Below are positions 1 through 6,579 of a stretch of DNA of 13,887 bases, one piece after another (the stretch's first letter is position 1; every line of letters begins with the position of its first letter). A program made the position numbers and the translations under genes. Source of the stretch: FLUQ01 sp031548325. Lineage in GTDB: Bacteria > Desulfobacterota > Desulfovibrionia > Desulfovibrionales > Desulfovibrionaceae. The stretch is taken from assembly GCA_031548325.1 (NCBI GenBank), contig JAVBRE010000009.1, forward strand, positions 1-13,887, read 5' to 3'. The notes under the pieces are model-generated. The model did not search any database and had not been told where the DNA came from. It saw only the letters and a list, made by a program, of their open reading frames with translations.

Positions 1-484
1 CGAGCCATCTGCGTGTTGTCCAGCCCGGCCCGTCACGGTCGGACGAGCATTGGGCCATGGAGGCGGACATTTCCCTCACCGGGCAACGCGTGGTGCGTGT
101 CCTGGAAGGACTGCGCCTGCAAGGACGGAAACCGCAAGTCCAGCGGGTGGGCAACAGTCCGGAGTTTACCGGCAAAGCCCTGGATGCCTGGGCGCATAAG
201 CACGGCGTCCGACTGGAATTTACCCGTCCCGGCAAGCCCATGGACAACGGTCATATCGAGAGCTGTAACGGCAAGATCCGTGACGAGTGCTTGTACCAGA
301 ACGCTTTCGTGTCCCTGGCTGACGCCAGGGGCAGCCTTGAAAGGTGGAGACGGGACTATAACCGGGAGCGGCCCCACAGCTCCCTCGGCTGGATGACTCC
401 GGAAGAATACCGGACCCAACATCAACCCTATTACCCCGCAGGGATTACGAACTTAAATTTGGTATCACTTACGGGGTAGGGTCA
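1..484 (+). mobile_element. Right-end remnant of an IS3-family (IS407-like) insertion sequence
   Basis: The stretch holds the C-terminal part of an IS3-type DDE transposase and ends in GGGGTAGGGTCA at 473-484. The reverse complement, TGACCCTACCCC, resembles the terminal inverted repeats of the IS407 subgroup, which start with TGACC followed by a C-rich run. The transposase stop codon TAG (477-479) lies inside this putative right inverted repeat, as is normal for the group. The left end lies outside the window, so length and target duplication cannot be checked. The family assignment is firm; the subgroup rests on the end sequence and is moderate. Confidence 0.75.
3..479 (+). pseudogene. Degenerate IS3-family transposase (rve integrase core), C-terminal part
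   Basis: The frame is open from the window edge to TAG at 477-479. The C-terminal half has the hallmarks of IS3-family OrfB: TGKALDAWAHKHGV, FTRPGKPMDNGHIES, RDECL, and the ending WRRDYNRERPHSSLG, typical of this integrase core. Two lesions are visible against the family pattern. The second catalytic aspartate, normally in a DNGPEF-like motif, reads GNSPEF. Around position 57 the usual W-x-M-D-F-V segment carrying the first catalytic aspartate jumps straight from HWAM to EADISLTG, which looks like an in-frame deletion of some 30 codons. The third catalytic residue, the glutamate in HIES, is kept. With two of three DDE residues gone the protein should be inactive. The deletion is inferred from memory of family alignments. 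Confidence 0.75.
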
Positions 485-513
485 GGTGAAGCTTCGGCGT
501 CCAGGTGCAACTC

Positions 514-540
514 AAAGGCGGTTCATCCGCCTTTCTATTT
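514..540 (+). terminator. Rho-independent terminator between the IS remnant and vsr
   Basis: A perfect 8-bp stem, AAAGGCGG at 514-521 and CCGCCTTT at 527-534, encloses the loop TTCAT and is followed by a T-rich tail (CTATTT). It would stop read-through from the IS side into vsr. It may belong to a gene that stood here before the IS arrived. Confidence 0.65.
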
Positions 541-555
541 CTCTAGACTCTTTTC

Positions 556-584
556 TTGCGAGGTTTTCACCCTCAGGATATATC
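556..584 (+). promoter_or_regulatory. Candidate sigma70 promoter of the vsr-MTase-DUF4928 operon
   Basis: TTGCGA (556-561) and TATATC (579-584) are separated by 17 bp, close to the sigma70 consensus. The predicted transcription start falls at about 590-592, only a few bases before the vsr ATG at 593. No Shine-Dalgarno sequence is visible there, so the vsr message may be nearly leaderless. This is a prediction by inspection only. Confidence 0.45.
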
Positions 585-592
585 TTTCCCAG

Positions 593-1018
593 ATGGACAA
601 GGCAAGCCCGGAAAAGCGAAGCTGGACAATGGCCCAGGTCAAAGGGCGCAACACGGGGCCGGAAAAGGTCGTGCGCTCCCTCCTTCACCGCATGGGCTAT
701 CGGTTTCGAATTCAACGGGCAGACCTGCCGGGCAAGCCGGATATCGTCTTGTCCAAATATCGCACGGTCATATTTGTCCATGGCTGTTTTTGGCATCGCC
801 ATGCTGACTGTAAACGCGCCACCATGCCCGCTACCAACATCAATTATTGGAATCGGAAATTTGAGCGGAATGTGACGCGAGACGCGCAAAATAAAATGGC
901 TCTCGAAAGCGACGGCTGGCGCGTCTTGGTCGTGTGGGAATGCGAACTAAAAAATTTGGCGACCCTACAGGCACGCTTGCTTGATTACTTTAACACGCTC
1001 CGCGTTGACGGCGCATGA
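593..1018 (+). CDS. vsr: Very short patch repair (Vsr-type) DNA mismatch endonuclease
   Basis: The 141-residue protein matches the Vsr family over its length. Vsr nicks DNA 5' of T in T:G mismatches that arise when 5-methylcytosine deaminates, starting very short patch repair. Visible landmarks are the N-terminal helix with NTGPE (E24, equivalent to the E. coli E25 region), GKPDIVL with the metal-binding Asp50, and IFVHGCFWHRHADC with the catalytic-type histidines 63 and 68. Cys65, His70, Cys73 and the Cys of WEC form the structural zinc site. The ATG at 593 aligns with the E. coli start; a methionine 12 codons in is less likely. The stop overlaps the methyltransferase start by 4 bp (ATGA), suggesting translational coupling. 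The adjacent C5-methyltransferase explains the need for such an enzyme. It is probably part of the mobile restriction-modification cassette. Confidence 0.93.
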   Translation: MDKASPEKRSWTMAQVKGRNTGPEKVVRSLLHRMGYRFRIQRADLPGKPDIVLSKYRTVIFVHGCFWHRHADCKRATMPATNINYWNRKFERNVTRDAQNKMALESDGWRVLVVWECELKNLATLQARLLDYFNTLRVDGA

Positions 1019-2163
1019 CAGTTATGAGTTTAGCCTACCAAGCCCTGCAATACAGCTTTTCCTACTCGGCGCCTGAGTTGCCGCAGGAAGACGCGCGCCC
1101 GCCGTTTCTTGAGTTTTTTGCGGGCAGCGGCTTGGTAAGCCATGCTTTGGCTCCATATTTCAGCGAAGCGTGGGCAAACGACATTTGCCCTAAAAAAGCC
1201 GCAGTTTTTGGGGCCAACCATGAAGGCGCTCCTTTCGCCCTATGTTCTATCACCGATGTAAACGGCAAACGCCTCCCATCAAGCGTCCTTTCATGGGCCA
1301 GCTTCCCTTGTCAGGACTTATCCCTTGCCGGCAACGGCGAAGGCATCAGGGCCAAGCGTAGCGGCCTTGTCTGGGAGTGGCTTCGCGTCATGGATGAAAT
1401 GCCGCAGCGCCCGCCGCTTCTGGCGGCTGAAAATGTGGTCGGCCTTGTGTCCACTGACGAAGGCGCTCATTACCGAGAACTTCATGCGGCTCTGGTGAAA
1501 CGCGGCTATAAAGTCGGCGCCATGCTGCTTGACGCCGCGCATTGGCTGCCGCAATCCCGCCCCAGGATATTTGTGGTCGCGGTTGACGCCCGTGCGCGTA
1601 TTCCGCAAAAGCTTGCATCAGGAAAACCGACCTGGGCGCACTCGACGGCGATTCAGAAGGCCGCAGCGGGTCTTGATGGCTGGGTATGGTGGAATCTGCC
1701 CAAGCCGGAAAAGCGTTCTGTAACTCTTTCCGAAGTAGTGGATTTCTCCTTGCCCTGCCAGGATGCGACGACTAGCCGGAAAAATTTAGCGATGGTTCCG
1801 CCCGCGCACATGCTAAGGCTTCAGGAAAGCGGGCTTTCGGTAGTCCCTGGATATAAACGCATTCGGAACAAGAAACAGGTCCTTGAACTGCGTTTTGACG
1901 ACATTGCCGGATGCTTGCGCACCCCGGCGGGCGGCAGCAGCAGGCAATATCTTGTGATTAGGCAAGGGGCCGAATGGAGAACGCGCATTCTCAGTCCCCG
2001 CGAAGCAGCCAGACTTATGGGCGCGCCGGAAACCTTCAAGCTTCCCGGTACATTCAACGATGGATACAAGGCCATGGGCGACGCGGTAGCCGCTCCTGTC
2101 GCCGCGTACTTGGCAAAACACCTCCTTTCCCCTCTTGCGGCGGTTTGCGATGACCTCTCTTGA
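1015..2163 (+). CDS. DNA (cytosine-5-)-methyltransferase, restriction-modification type
   Basis: The 382-residue protein has the ordered motifs of C5-cytosine methyltransferases: motif I FFAGSG (34-39, SAM binding), motif IV FPCQ with catalytic Cys99, motif VI ENV (139-141), motif VIII QSRPR (180-184), and motif X GDAVAAPV (355-362). Residues about 190-310 form the variable target-recognition region, so the methylated sequence cannot be read from the protein. It transfers a methyl group from SAM to C5 of cytosine in a specific site. The ATG at 1015 overlaps the vsr stop; a second ATG at 1024 is an alternative. The 3' end overlaps the next gene by 14 bp. It probably protects host DNA from the nuclease encoded downstream, while Vsr repairs the resulting deamination damage. 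An orphan Dcm-like role is possible but less likely given the tight operon. Confidence 0.93.
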   Translation: MTVMSLAYQALQYSFSYSAPELPQEDARPPFLEFFAGSGLVSHALAPYFSEAWANDICPKKAAVFGANHEGAPFALCSITDVNGKRLPSSVLSWASFPCQDLSLAGNGEGIRAKRSGLVWEWLRVMDEMPQRPPLLAAENVVGLVSTDEGAHYRELHAALVKRGYKVGAMLLDAAHWLPQSRPRIFVVAVDARARIPQKLASGKPTWAHSTAIQKAAAGLDGWVWWNLPKPEKRSVTLSEVVDFSLPCQDATTSRKNLAMVPPAHMLRLQESGLSVVPGYKRIRNKKQVLELRFDDIAGCLRTPAGGSSRQYLVIRQGAEWRTRILSPREAARLMGAPETFKLPGTFNDGYKAMGDAVAAPVAAYLAKHLLSPLAAVCDDLS

Positions 2164-3079
2164 AAAACGTCTGACAGAATTTCGTGATGCGAACTCTCTA
2201 AGAAGCAAAGGGCAACTGGCCGTTATGCTGCATATCACCCGGCTTGCTGCTGAAAACGGCCTTCCCATCGACCCGGAAACTTTGCGCACTGACAAGGAAG
2301 GCCAGGTTAAGGGGTTGGGCAAAGGCCGCGTGCAGAATATTTTGAAAACCCACGGCATTACTCGCGTGCTTGCCGAGGAAGGCGGGCGCACCAGCCGGGG
2401 AAGCCTTGGCAACGCCTCTGATTATGCGATTTTTTTGAACGCGCTGCATAAAGAAAAAATGGATGACTTGCCCGTCATTGAAAATTGGTGGATCGCCCGC
2501 GTTCAGGATTATTTCAGCAGCAAGCCTTTCACGCTCAAGTTTGACCCGAGCAAATCTTTGCGTTCAATCGTAAGTGACCTGCTCGCCCAGGCCATGAAGC
2601 GCCAGAAAGATAACCCTGGCACCACTTATGCTGGGACTGTGCTGCAACACCTTGTCGGCGCCAAGCTCGACCTGGTTTTACCGGAAGAAAAGAGAGTCGC
2701 CCACCACGGCGCGAATGTGGCGGACTGCCCCACCGCGCGCGCTGGCGATTTTGTGTTAGATGACGTAGCTATTCACGCTACAACTGCCCCTTCTGAGTCG
2801 CTTATTCGCAAATGCAAAGCTAACATCGAGGCGGGCCTTCGCCCAATTATTGTCACCATCGCAGAAGGCCGCGCTGGCGTGGAGTCTATTGCCAAAGGCT
2901 TTGAAATAGAAGGTCGGATTGATGTTATCGAGGCTGAACAGTTTATTGCTACAAACCTCCTAGAGTGGAGTAAATTTTCAACTCAAAATCAACGTGTTGA
3001 ACTTGAACGTCTAATTGAAGTATATAATAAGCTTGTTAATCACTATGAAACGGACCCGAGTTTGTTGATTAGCATTTAA
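2150..3079 (+). CDS. DUF4928-like protein, putative type II restriction endonuclease
   Basis: The best start is the ATG at 2150, inside the end of the methyltransferase gene; an upstream TTG at 2135 is possible. This gives 309 residues. The sequence resembles the DUF4928 family, which often sits beside cytosine methyltransferases. Landmarks are an N-terminal helical part with GLGKGRVQNILK (56-66), EGGRTSRGSLG (77-87), and a C-terminal part with AGDFVLDDVAIHATTAPS (198-215) followed by LIRKCKANIEAGLRPIIVT. The last block has the layout of a PD-(D/E)XK-type core (Asp200, then beta strands), but an E-x-K triad is not clear, as HAT stands where ExK is expected. By position and linkage it is inferred to be the restriction partner of the methyltransferase. 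No enzymatic proof is available from sequence. The last ~150 bp become AT-rich, and the end overlaps the convergent AIPR gene by 11 bp. Confidence 0.7.
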   Translation: MTSLEKRLTEFRDANSLRSKGQLAVMLHITRLAAENGLPIDPETLRTDKEGQVKGLGKGRVQNILKTHGITRVLAEEGGRTSRGSLGNASDYAIFLNALHKEKMDDLPVIENWWIARVQDYFSSKPFTLKFDPSKSLRSIVSDLLAQAMKRQKDNPGTTYAGTVLQHLVGAKLDLVLPEEKRVAHHGANVADCPTARAGDFVLDDVAIHATTAPSESLIRKCKANIEAGLRPIIVTIAEGRAGVESIAKGFEIEGRIDVIEAEQFIATNLLEWSKFSTQNQRVELERLIEVYNKLVNHYETDPSLLISI

Positions 3080-4730
3080 GACTGTTAAGTAAATCGGACT
3101 CTATTATTTTTAATTTTTTTGTGTTTCTGAAAAAGTATACTAAAGGAGTTCCTTCATATTTAGCCTCAATAGATGCGTATGTTTGAGTAAATACGTTACT
3201 TGTTAGGGATTCAGCTCCTTTTAAGGCATCCTCTAGATTGAATTTATCCGACCGCATATTTTCTTTGCTAATGCGTCTTAAGCACTGCGCTGCGATAAAA
3301 ATATTACCATAAATTAAATACTGCTGTTTTCTTTTGTCTGCTCCAACGATACGTTTTATTTCATTCTGTATTTTTGTAAAAATAGAGACTACATTCCTTA
3401 CATAGTAAGCGTTATTGGATGGATTAAAGAGTATCTTATATGGAGCTTTTTCAATATCATCCCAAATTTTACCAATTTCTCTTTTTGCTGTTGCGATAAG
3501 GTCAATGTCGTTTGTATCTGCAATAAGCGCTTGGGTAACATATGTTAAGTCTACATAATCGCCATCATTTGGCGTTTGCTCGCCAGTTTTATAGATATAC
3601 TTAACACCAAGGATATCGAGATCTTCCTGTAGTTCTTTTTGAAACGCGTCTGTTGCGACAAAATCTTTTCTTTCAATTTTATTTTGCGTATTTGCAGCTT
3701 TGGTTATAGTCCTTACAAATTCACTGTCATGCTGTGTAGTTGCAATAATCTTTGCAATAACATATGCTAAGTCAGTTTTTTCTTTGTTACGCTTATATGC
3801 CCTATTGCAGGCTCCAACAGTTTGTGCGCCATTGACAACAGCTAATCCATTACACTCAAATATCCCACTTTCGTGTGAGTTCCCACCAAGCAATTTTTTA
3901 TTCACTTCATTAGCAATCAACGTAATTCCATTATTTAAATAGCAAAACAACTCTGGAGCTGAGAGCAAAGACTCAACAATGCCATTATTTACGTCTGTGT
4001 CGCCCTTAAATGTACGTATATTTGGGATAAACAAAGAATCTTGATGTTTATCAAATAAGCGAGCCAAATCTGATGCCGCGACAAGGCCATAATATGCTGT
4101 TTCGGAAAGTTTTATCCATTGCCTTATAACGACATCTTCATTGATTGGTCCTTGGCTCTTTGAGGCAACTTCGTAAAGCTTGCTTTGATTCGCCACTTCA
4201 AGGCGCATAATATCATCGCCTTCATTAATACTCTCTGCATATTGAACAAGTATTCTCTCAACGCTATCCGCGAGATTATTATTGCTATTATATGCCGGGC
4301 ATAAAGCTACTTTAACGCTTGCATCATCTGTAATTTTTTTAAAAATCGATGTTTTTTTGACAACATTCTCGTTAAATCCATCAAAATCAAGCCCTAAAAG
4401 CTTTTGGACCCCATAGACAAGCTTGTGGGCGGCGGCTTCGTCTATTGTTTTATTTCCATCGCTGCTCCATTTTGACTGAACAAAAAAGACAGTATTCATA
4501 TAACTATCATAGTAAATAGCATCAATGCCGTTATCTCCACCTCCATCTACTACTGAGTCTGCTGCATCTTGAAAATTACAACCAGTAAAATGCATGACAG
4601 CAAGGGCGGCAACGCCGCGTGTTAGTAGAGAAATTGGCCTTTCACTTTCTTTTACACAGGACAAATCTATAAGGCCTGTGAAATTCTGCTCGATATAAGA
4701 TTTAATGCGCGAATTTTTTAAATTAGACAT
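3069..4730 (-). CDS. AIPR-family abortive infection / phage resistance protein
   Basis: The 553-residue protein carries the AIPR domain signature: FIPNIRTF (235-241), VNNGIVESLLSAPELF (247-262), LNNGIT (265-270), and NGLAVVNGAQTVGA (294-307). Ahead of it, residues about 62-90 read VDGGGDNGIDAIYYD, then VFFVQSKW. Asp70 with Gln85-x-Lys87 looks like a PD-(D/E)XK nuclease core in which Gln replaces Glu, as in several defence nucleases. No membrane segments are visible. The family is linked to phage abortive infection, but its mechanism is poorly defined. The ATG at 4728-4730 follows GGAG at a good distance. The gene is strikingly AT-richer than its neighbours, with many AAA, ATA and TTT codons, which suggests separate acquisition. 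It converges on the restriction operon with overlapping stops. Family confidence is high; a phage-defence role is inferred. Confidence 0.85.
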   Translation of the reverse strand: MSNLKNSRIKSYIEQNFTGLIDLSCVKESERPISLLTRGVAALAVMHFTGCNFQDAADSVVDGGGDNGIDAIYYDSYMNTVFFVQSKWSSDGNKTIDEAAAHKLVYGVQKLLGLDFDGFNENVVKKTSIFKKITDDASVKVALCPAYNSNNNLADSVERILVQYAESINEGDDIMRLEVANQSKLYEVASKSQGPINEDVVIRQWIKLSETAYYGLVAASDLARLFDKHQDSLFIPNIRTFKGDTDVNNGIVESLLSAPELFCYLNNGITLIANEVNKKLLGGNSHESGIFECNGLAVVNGAQTVGACNRAYKRNKEKTDLAYVIAKIIATTQHDSEFVRTITKAANTQNKIERKDFVATDAFQKELQEDLDILGVKYIYKTGEQTPNDGDYVDLTYVTQALIADTNDIDLIATAKREIGKIWDDIEKAPYKILFNPSNNAYYVRNVVSIFTKIQNEIKRIVGADKRKQQYLIYGNIFIAAQCLRRISKENMRSDKFNLEDALKGAESLTSNVFTQTYASIEAKYEGTPLVYFFRNTKKLKIIESDLLNSLKC

Positions 4731-4800
4731 AAAACTGCTCCAATTAAAAAATTATTATCTTTATTACGGATAAGGCAATAAATCGCAAATATCTAGCAAG

Positions 4801-4821
4801 AGTGGCACAATAGTGGCACAA
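4801..4821. repeat. Tandem 10-bp direct repeat AGTGGCACAA
   Basis: Two identical copies of AGTGGCACAA lie at 4801-4810 and 4812-4821 with a period of 11 bp, about one helical turn. They sit between the AIPR gene and the 3' end of tRNA-Leu. Arm-type sites of tyrosine integrases often look like this, so they may be the scar or active arm of an attachment site. That role is inferred; no integrase gene is in the window. Confidence 0.5.
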
Positions 4822-4838
4822 AAGAGGCAGGATTATAG

Positions 4839-4876
4839 AAAACCACCTTTCGTGAATGGGGGCGAAAGGTGGTTTT
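4839..4876 (-). terminator. Strong hairpin terminator downstream of tRNA-Leu
   Basis: A perfect 14-bp stem, AAAACCACCTTTCG (4839-4852) and CGAAAGGTGGTTTT (4863-4876), encloses a 10-nt loop. Read on the minus strand it lies 15 nt past the tRNA CCA end, and its 3' arm ends in four T's, fitting a tRNA terminator. It is nearly symmetric, so it may also stop plus-strand transcription. Confidence 0.75.
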
Positions 4877-4891
4877 CCTCAGTCATTCCAA

Positions 4892-4978
4892 TGGTGCCCA
4901 GGACGGGACTTGAACCCGTACAGTATTACTACCGAGGGATTTTAAGTCCCTTGTGTCTACCAATTCCACCACCCGGGC
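4892..4978 (-). tRNA. tRNA-Leu(UAA)
   Basis: The minus strand folds as a class II tRNA. The acceptor stem is GCCCGGG/CCTGGGC with one G-U pair, and the D arm contains TGGTAGACAC. The anticodon stem AGGGA/TCCCT has loop CTTAAAA, giving anticodon UAA. A long variable arm (CGGTA/TACTG) and a T arm with GGTTCAAGTCCC follow, then discriminator A and an encoded CCA. The length is 87 nt. Its 5' end is only 7 bp after the stop codon of the 149-aa gene, so it probably matures from a shared transcript. Its 3' end faces the accessory region, a classic integration target. Confidence 0.95.
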
Positions 4979-4985
4979 GGGTGCT

Positions 4986-5435
4986 TCATTTGCCGCGTGT
5001 GGAGCCTGCATAGGGTTCCGGCGCCTTGATCGCCACAGGTTCCGCCTTTTCAAGATGTCCCGCCGGCGGCAAGGCCAGCGTGCTTTCCTGCCACTTTCCC
5101 GCGCTCAGGGAATAATAATACAGGTCGTGCAGGTCCTTATCAACAAAAAGCAATCTGCCCGCCAGGCCTTCGGCCATATACGGGCAAAGGCCGTCACAGA
5201 TCCGATGAAAAAAAACCTCGCCGTCGTCGGCAAAAACGCACTGCACGCGCAACGCGTCACCCAGGGCTTCAAAATGAATGAAATCCGCGCCAGACTGAGC
5301 AAGGACGGCCTGAATCAAATTTTTCAATGCCTCTTCACGTTCCAGAAGGTCATGATACGACAGATCCGAGCTATACGTAACATGCCCGAAAAGCTCTATC
5401 TGATGGGTTGCCACGACTGTTGCCCCAGGGCGCAT
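4986..5435 (-). CDS. Hypothetical protein upstream of tRNA-Leu
   Basis: I do not recognise this 149-residue protein. It starts at ATG 5433-5435, with a stop codon immediately before it in frame, so the frame cannot extend further upstream; an in-frame GTG seven codons in is an alternative. The upstream ribosome site is weak (AAGAG). The sequence is soluble-looking and mildly acidic, with no signal peptide or membrane segment. Residues about 27-46 form a charged helix, a beta-rich part with EVFFHRICDG follows, and LLFVDKDLHDLYYYSL lies near 95-110. The tail is rich in Ala, Pro and Glu and looks disordered. Codon use matches the GC-rich core genome, not the AT-rich AIPR gene. The stop is 7 bp before tRNA-Leu. 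The opposite strand has a longer ORF, but its composition is unlike a protein and it covers the tRNA region. Confidence 0.6.
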   Translation of the reverse strand: MRPGATVVATHQIELFGHVTYSSDLSYHDLLEREEALKNLIQAVLAQSGADFIHFEALGDALRVQCVFADDGEVFFHRICDGLCPYMAEGLAGRLLFVDKDLHDLYYYSLSAGKWQESTLALPPAGHLEKAEPVAIKAPEPYAGSTRGK

Positions 5436-5640
5436 TCAAAGACGTTCGCTCTTCGGCCACGTAAAAACTCCGTACACCGGAGAGTGAAACCCGTATGCTA
5501 AAACGCTTGTGCTTATTTCTGCACTGAATGCAAGTTAAAATAAACAATCCTTTTCAGGGCTTATCCCTTCTTTGGCCCATTTTTGTACCCATAAAGCAAG
5601 CAAAAGTCAAATTTCAGGTTTTTTTGAGAGCCTTCGCAAC

Positions 5641-6579
5641 TCATTCAAACTCCTCGAATTCCTCCGCGGAATAGAAAAGCTTCCGAATCTCGCTTCCCAT
5701 TGCTCCCGCTTGGCAATGGCGAAGCAGATATTCCTGCCCGACCTTGCGGGAAACATGTGCCTGCTTTTCCATTTCTTCCAGCTTTTGCGCGATGCCCTGG
5801 TCCTGAAGCCGGAATTTGATGTCGCCGAACATGGCTAAACTGCCGTGCAGCAGCACGCCTTCATGCAATATTTTACAGGCAACCATGCGTTTGAAAGTAT
5901 CAAAGCGCAGTTGTTCGTCAACCCGCGCCATTTTTTTCACGACGTAGTCAATCTCTTCCCTGACCGAGGGGGTAATCAGCGCCATATACTTGCTCTGGTA
6001 GATCGCCTCATCAAGACGTTCGACAAAGCCGTCCGGAACATCGTCCGCCACAATGACAACAAGGTCGATGTCGGAGCCGTCCACCAGTTTGCCCGTGCTG
6101 CGTTCCGGCCGCGGAACCCTGTGCGCCATCCCATAGACGACATCGCCCGCAAGGACTGCGCAAAGTCTGTCTTCCGGCCAGACGTCCGGGCAATCGCCTG
6201 AGCAGACGTCTTTGAACCGGTCGCGGACGCCCTCGATAAAGCGGCGGGCCAGTGCATGCTTCTCCCGGCTGATCACATCGATGCGCGAAGCAATTTCAAG
6301 CCTGCGCTTCTCCAGCAATTCCGATTCGCCGACCAAGCCGATGACCGAGTAGGTGGAAAACTCTCTCAGGATGGAAGGCGAGAGACGGGCATACCCTTCC
6401 ACTTGCGAATCGAGCCTCAGGTATTGCCGTCCCAGCGTCCTCGTTTCCAACCTGCTTGATAAGCTGCACACCTGCCATAAGGCCAGACTGTCGCCCCTGA
6501 TATGATTTTGTATTTCGGCGCCCGTGAGGGGGCCTTTCACACGGATAAGCTCAAAGATACGCTCTTCGAGTTGATTCAT
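5641..6579 (-). CDS. Winged-helix domain plus nucleotidyltransferase-fold protein
   Basis: The 312-residue protein begins with a helical segment resembling a winged helix-turn-helix (about 1-65), including GPLTGAEIQNHI and a recognition-like helix. A linker helix (about 85-125) follows, then a nucleotidyltransferase fold. Here LAGDVVYG (143-150) is followed by DGSDIDLVVIV (167-177); Asp170 and Asp172 form the D-x-D metal-binding pair, and Asp211 in EEIDYVV could be the third carboxylate. The C-terminal ~100 residues are helical, ending in EEFEEFE. Substrate is unknown: it could modify a sugar phosphate, a nucleotide or a protein, or act as a MNT-like toxin-related enzyme. It overlaps the NagB-like gene by 4 bp (ATGA), so the two are translationally coupled and likely work in one process. 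The wHTH could also point to DNA binding and autoregulation, which is inferred. Confidence 0.7.
   Translation of the reverse strand: MNQLEERIFELIRVKGPLTGAEIQNHIRGDSLALWQVCSLSSRLETRTLGRQYLRLDSQVEGYARLSPSILREFSTYSVIGLVGESELLEKRRLEIASRIDVISREKHALARRFIEGVRDRFKDVCSGDCPDVWPEDRLCAVLAGDVVYGMAHRVPRPERSTGKLVDGSDIDLVVIVADDVPDGFVERLDEAIYQSKYMALITPSVREEIDYVVKKMARVDEQLRFDTFKRMVACKILHEGVLLHGSLAMFGDIKFRLQDQGIAQKLEEMEKQAHVSRKVGQEYLLRHCQAGAMGSEIRKLFYSAEEFEEFE

Noticed and set aside
4813..5013. Small plus-strand ORF containing RTGLEPV
   Set aside because: It is produced by reading through the complement of tRNA-Leu, a well-known false ORF near tRNA genes.
5436..5640. Gene, promoter or terminator in the 205-bp gap
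   Set aside because: Only a weak 5-bp hairpin (CTCCG/CGGAG at 5468-5482) and no convincing promoter pair or coding frame were found.
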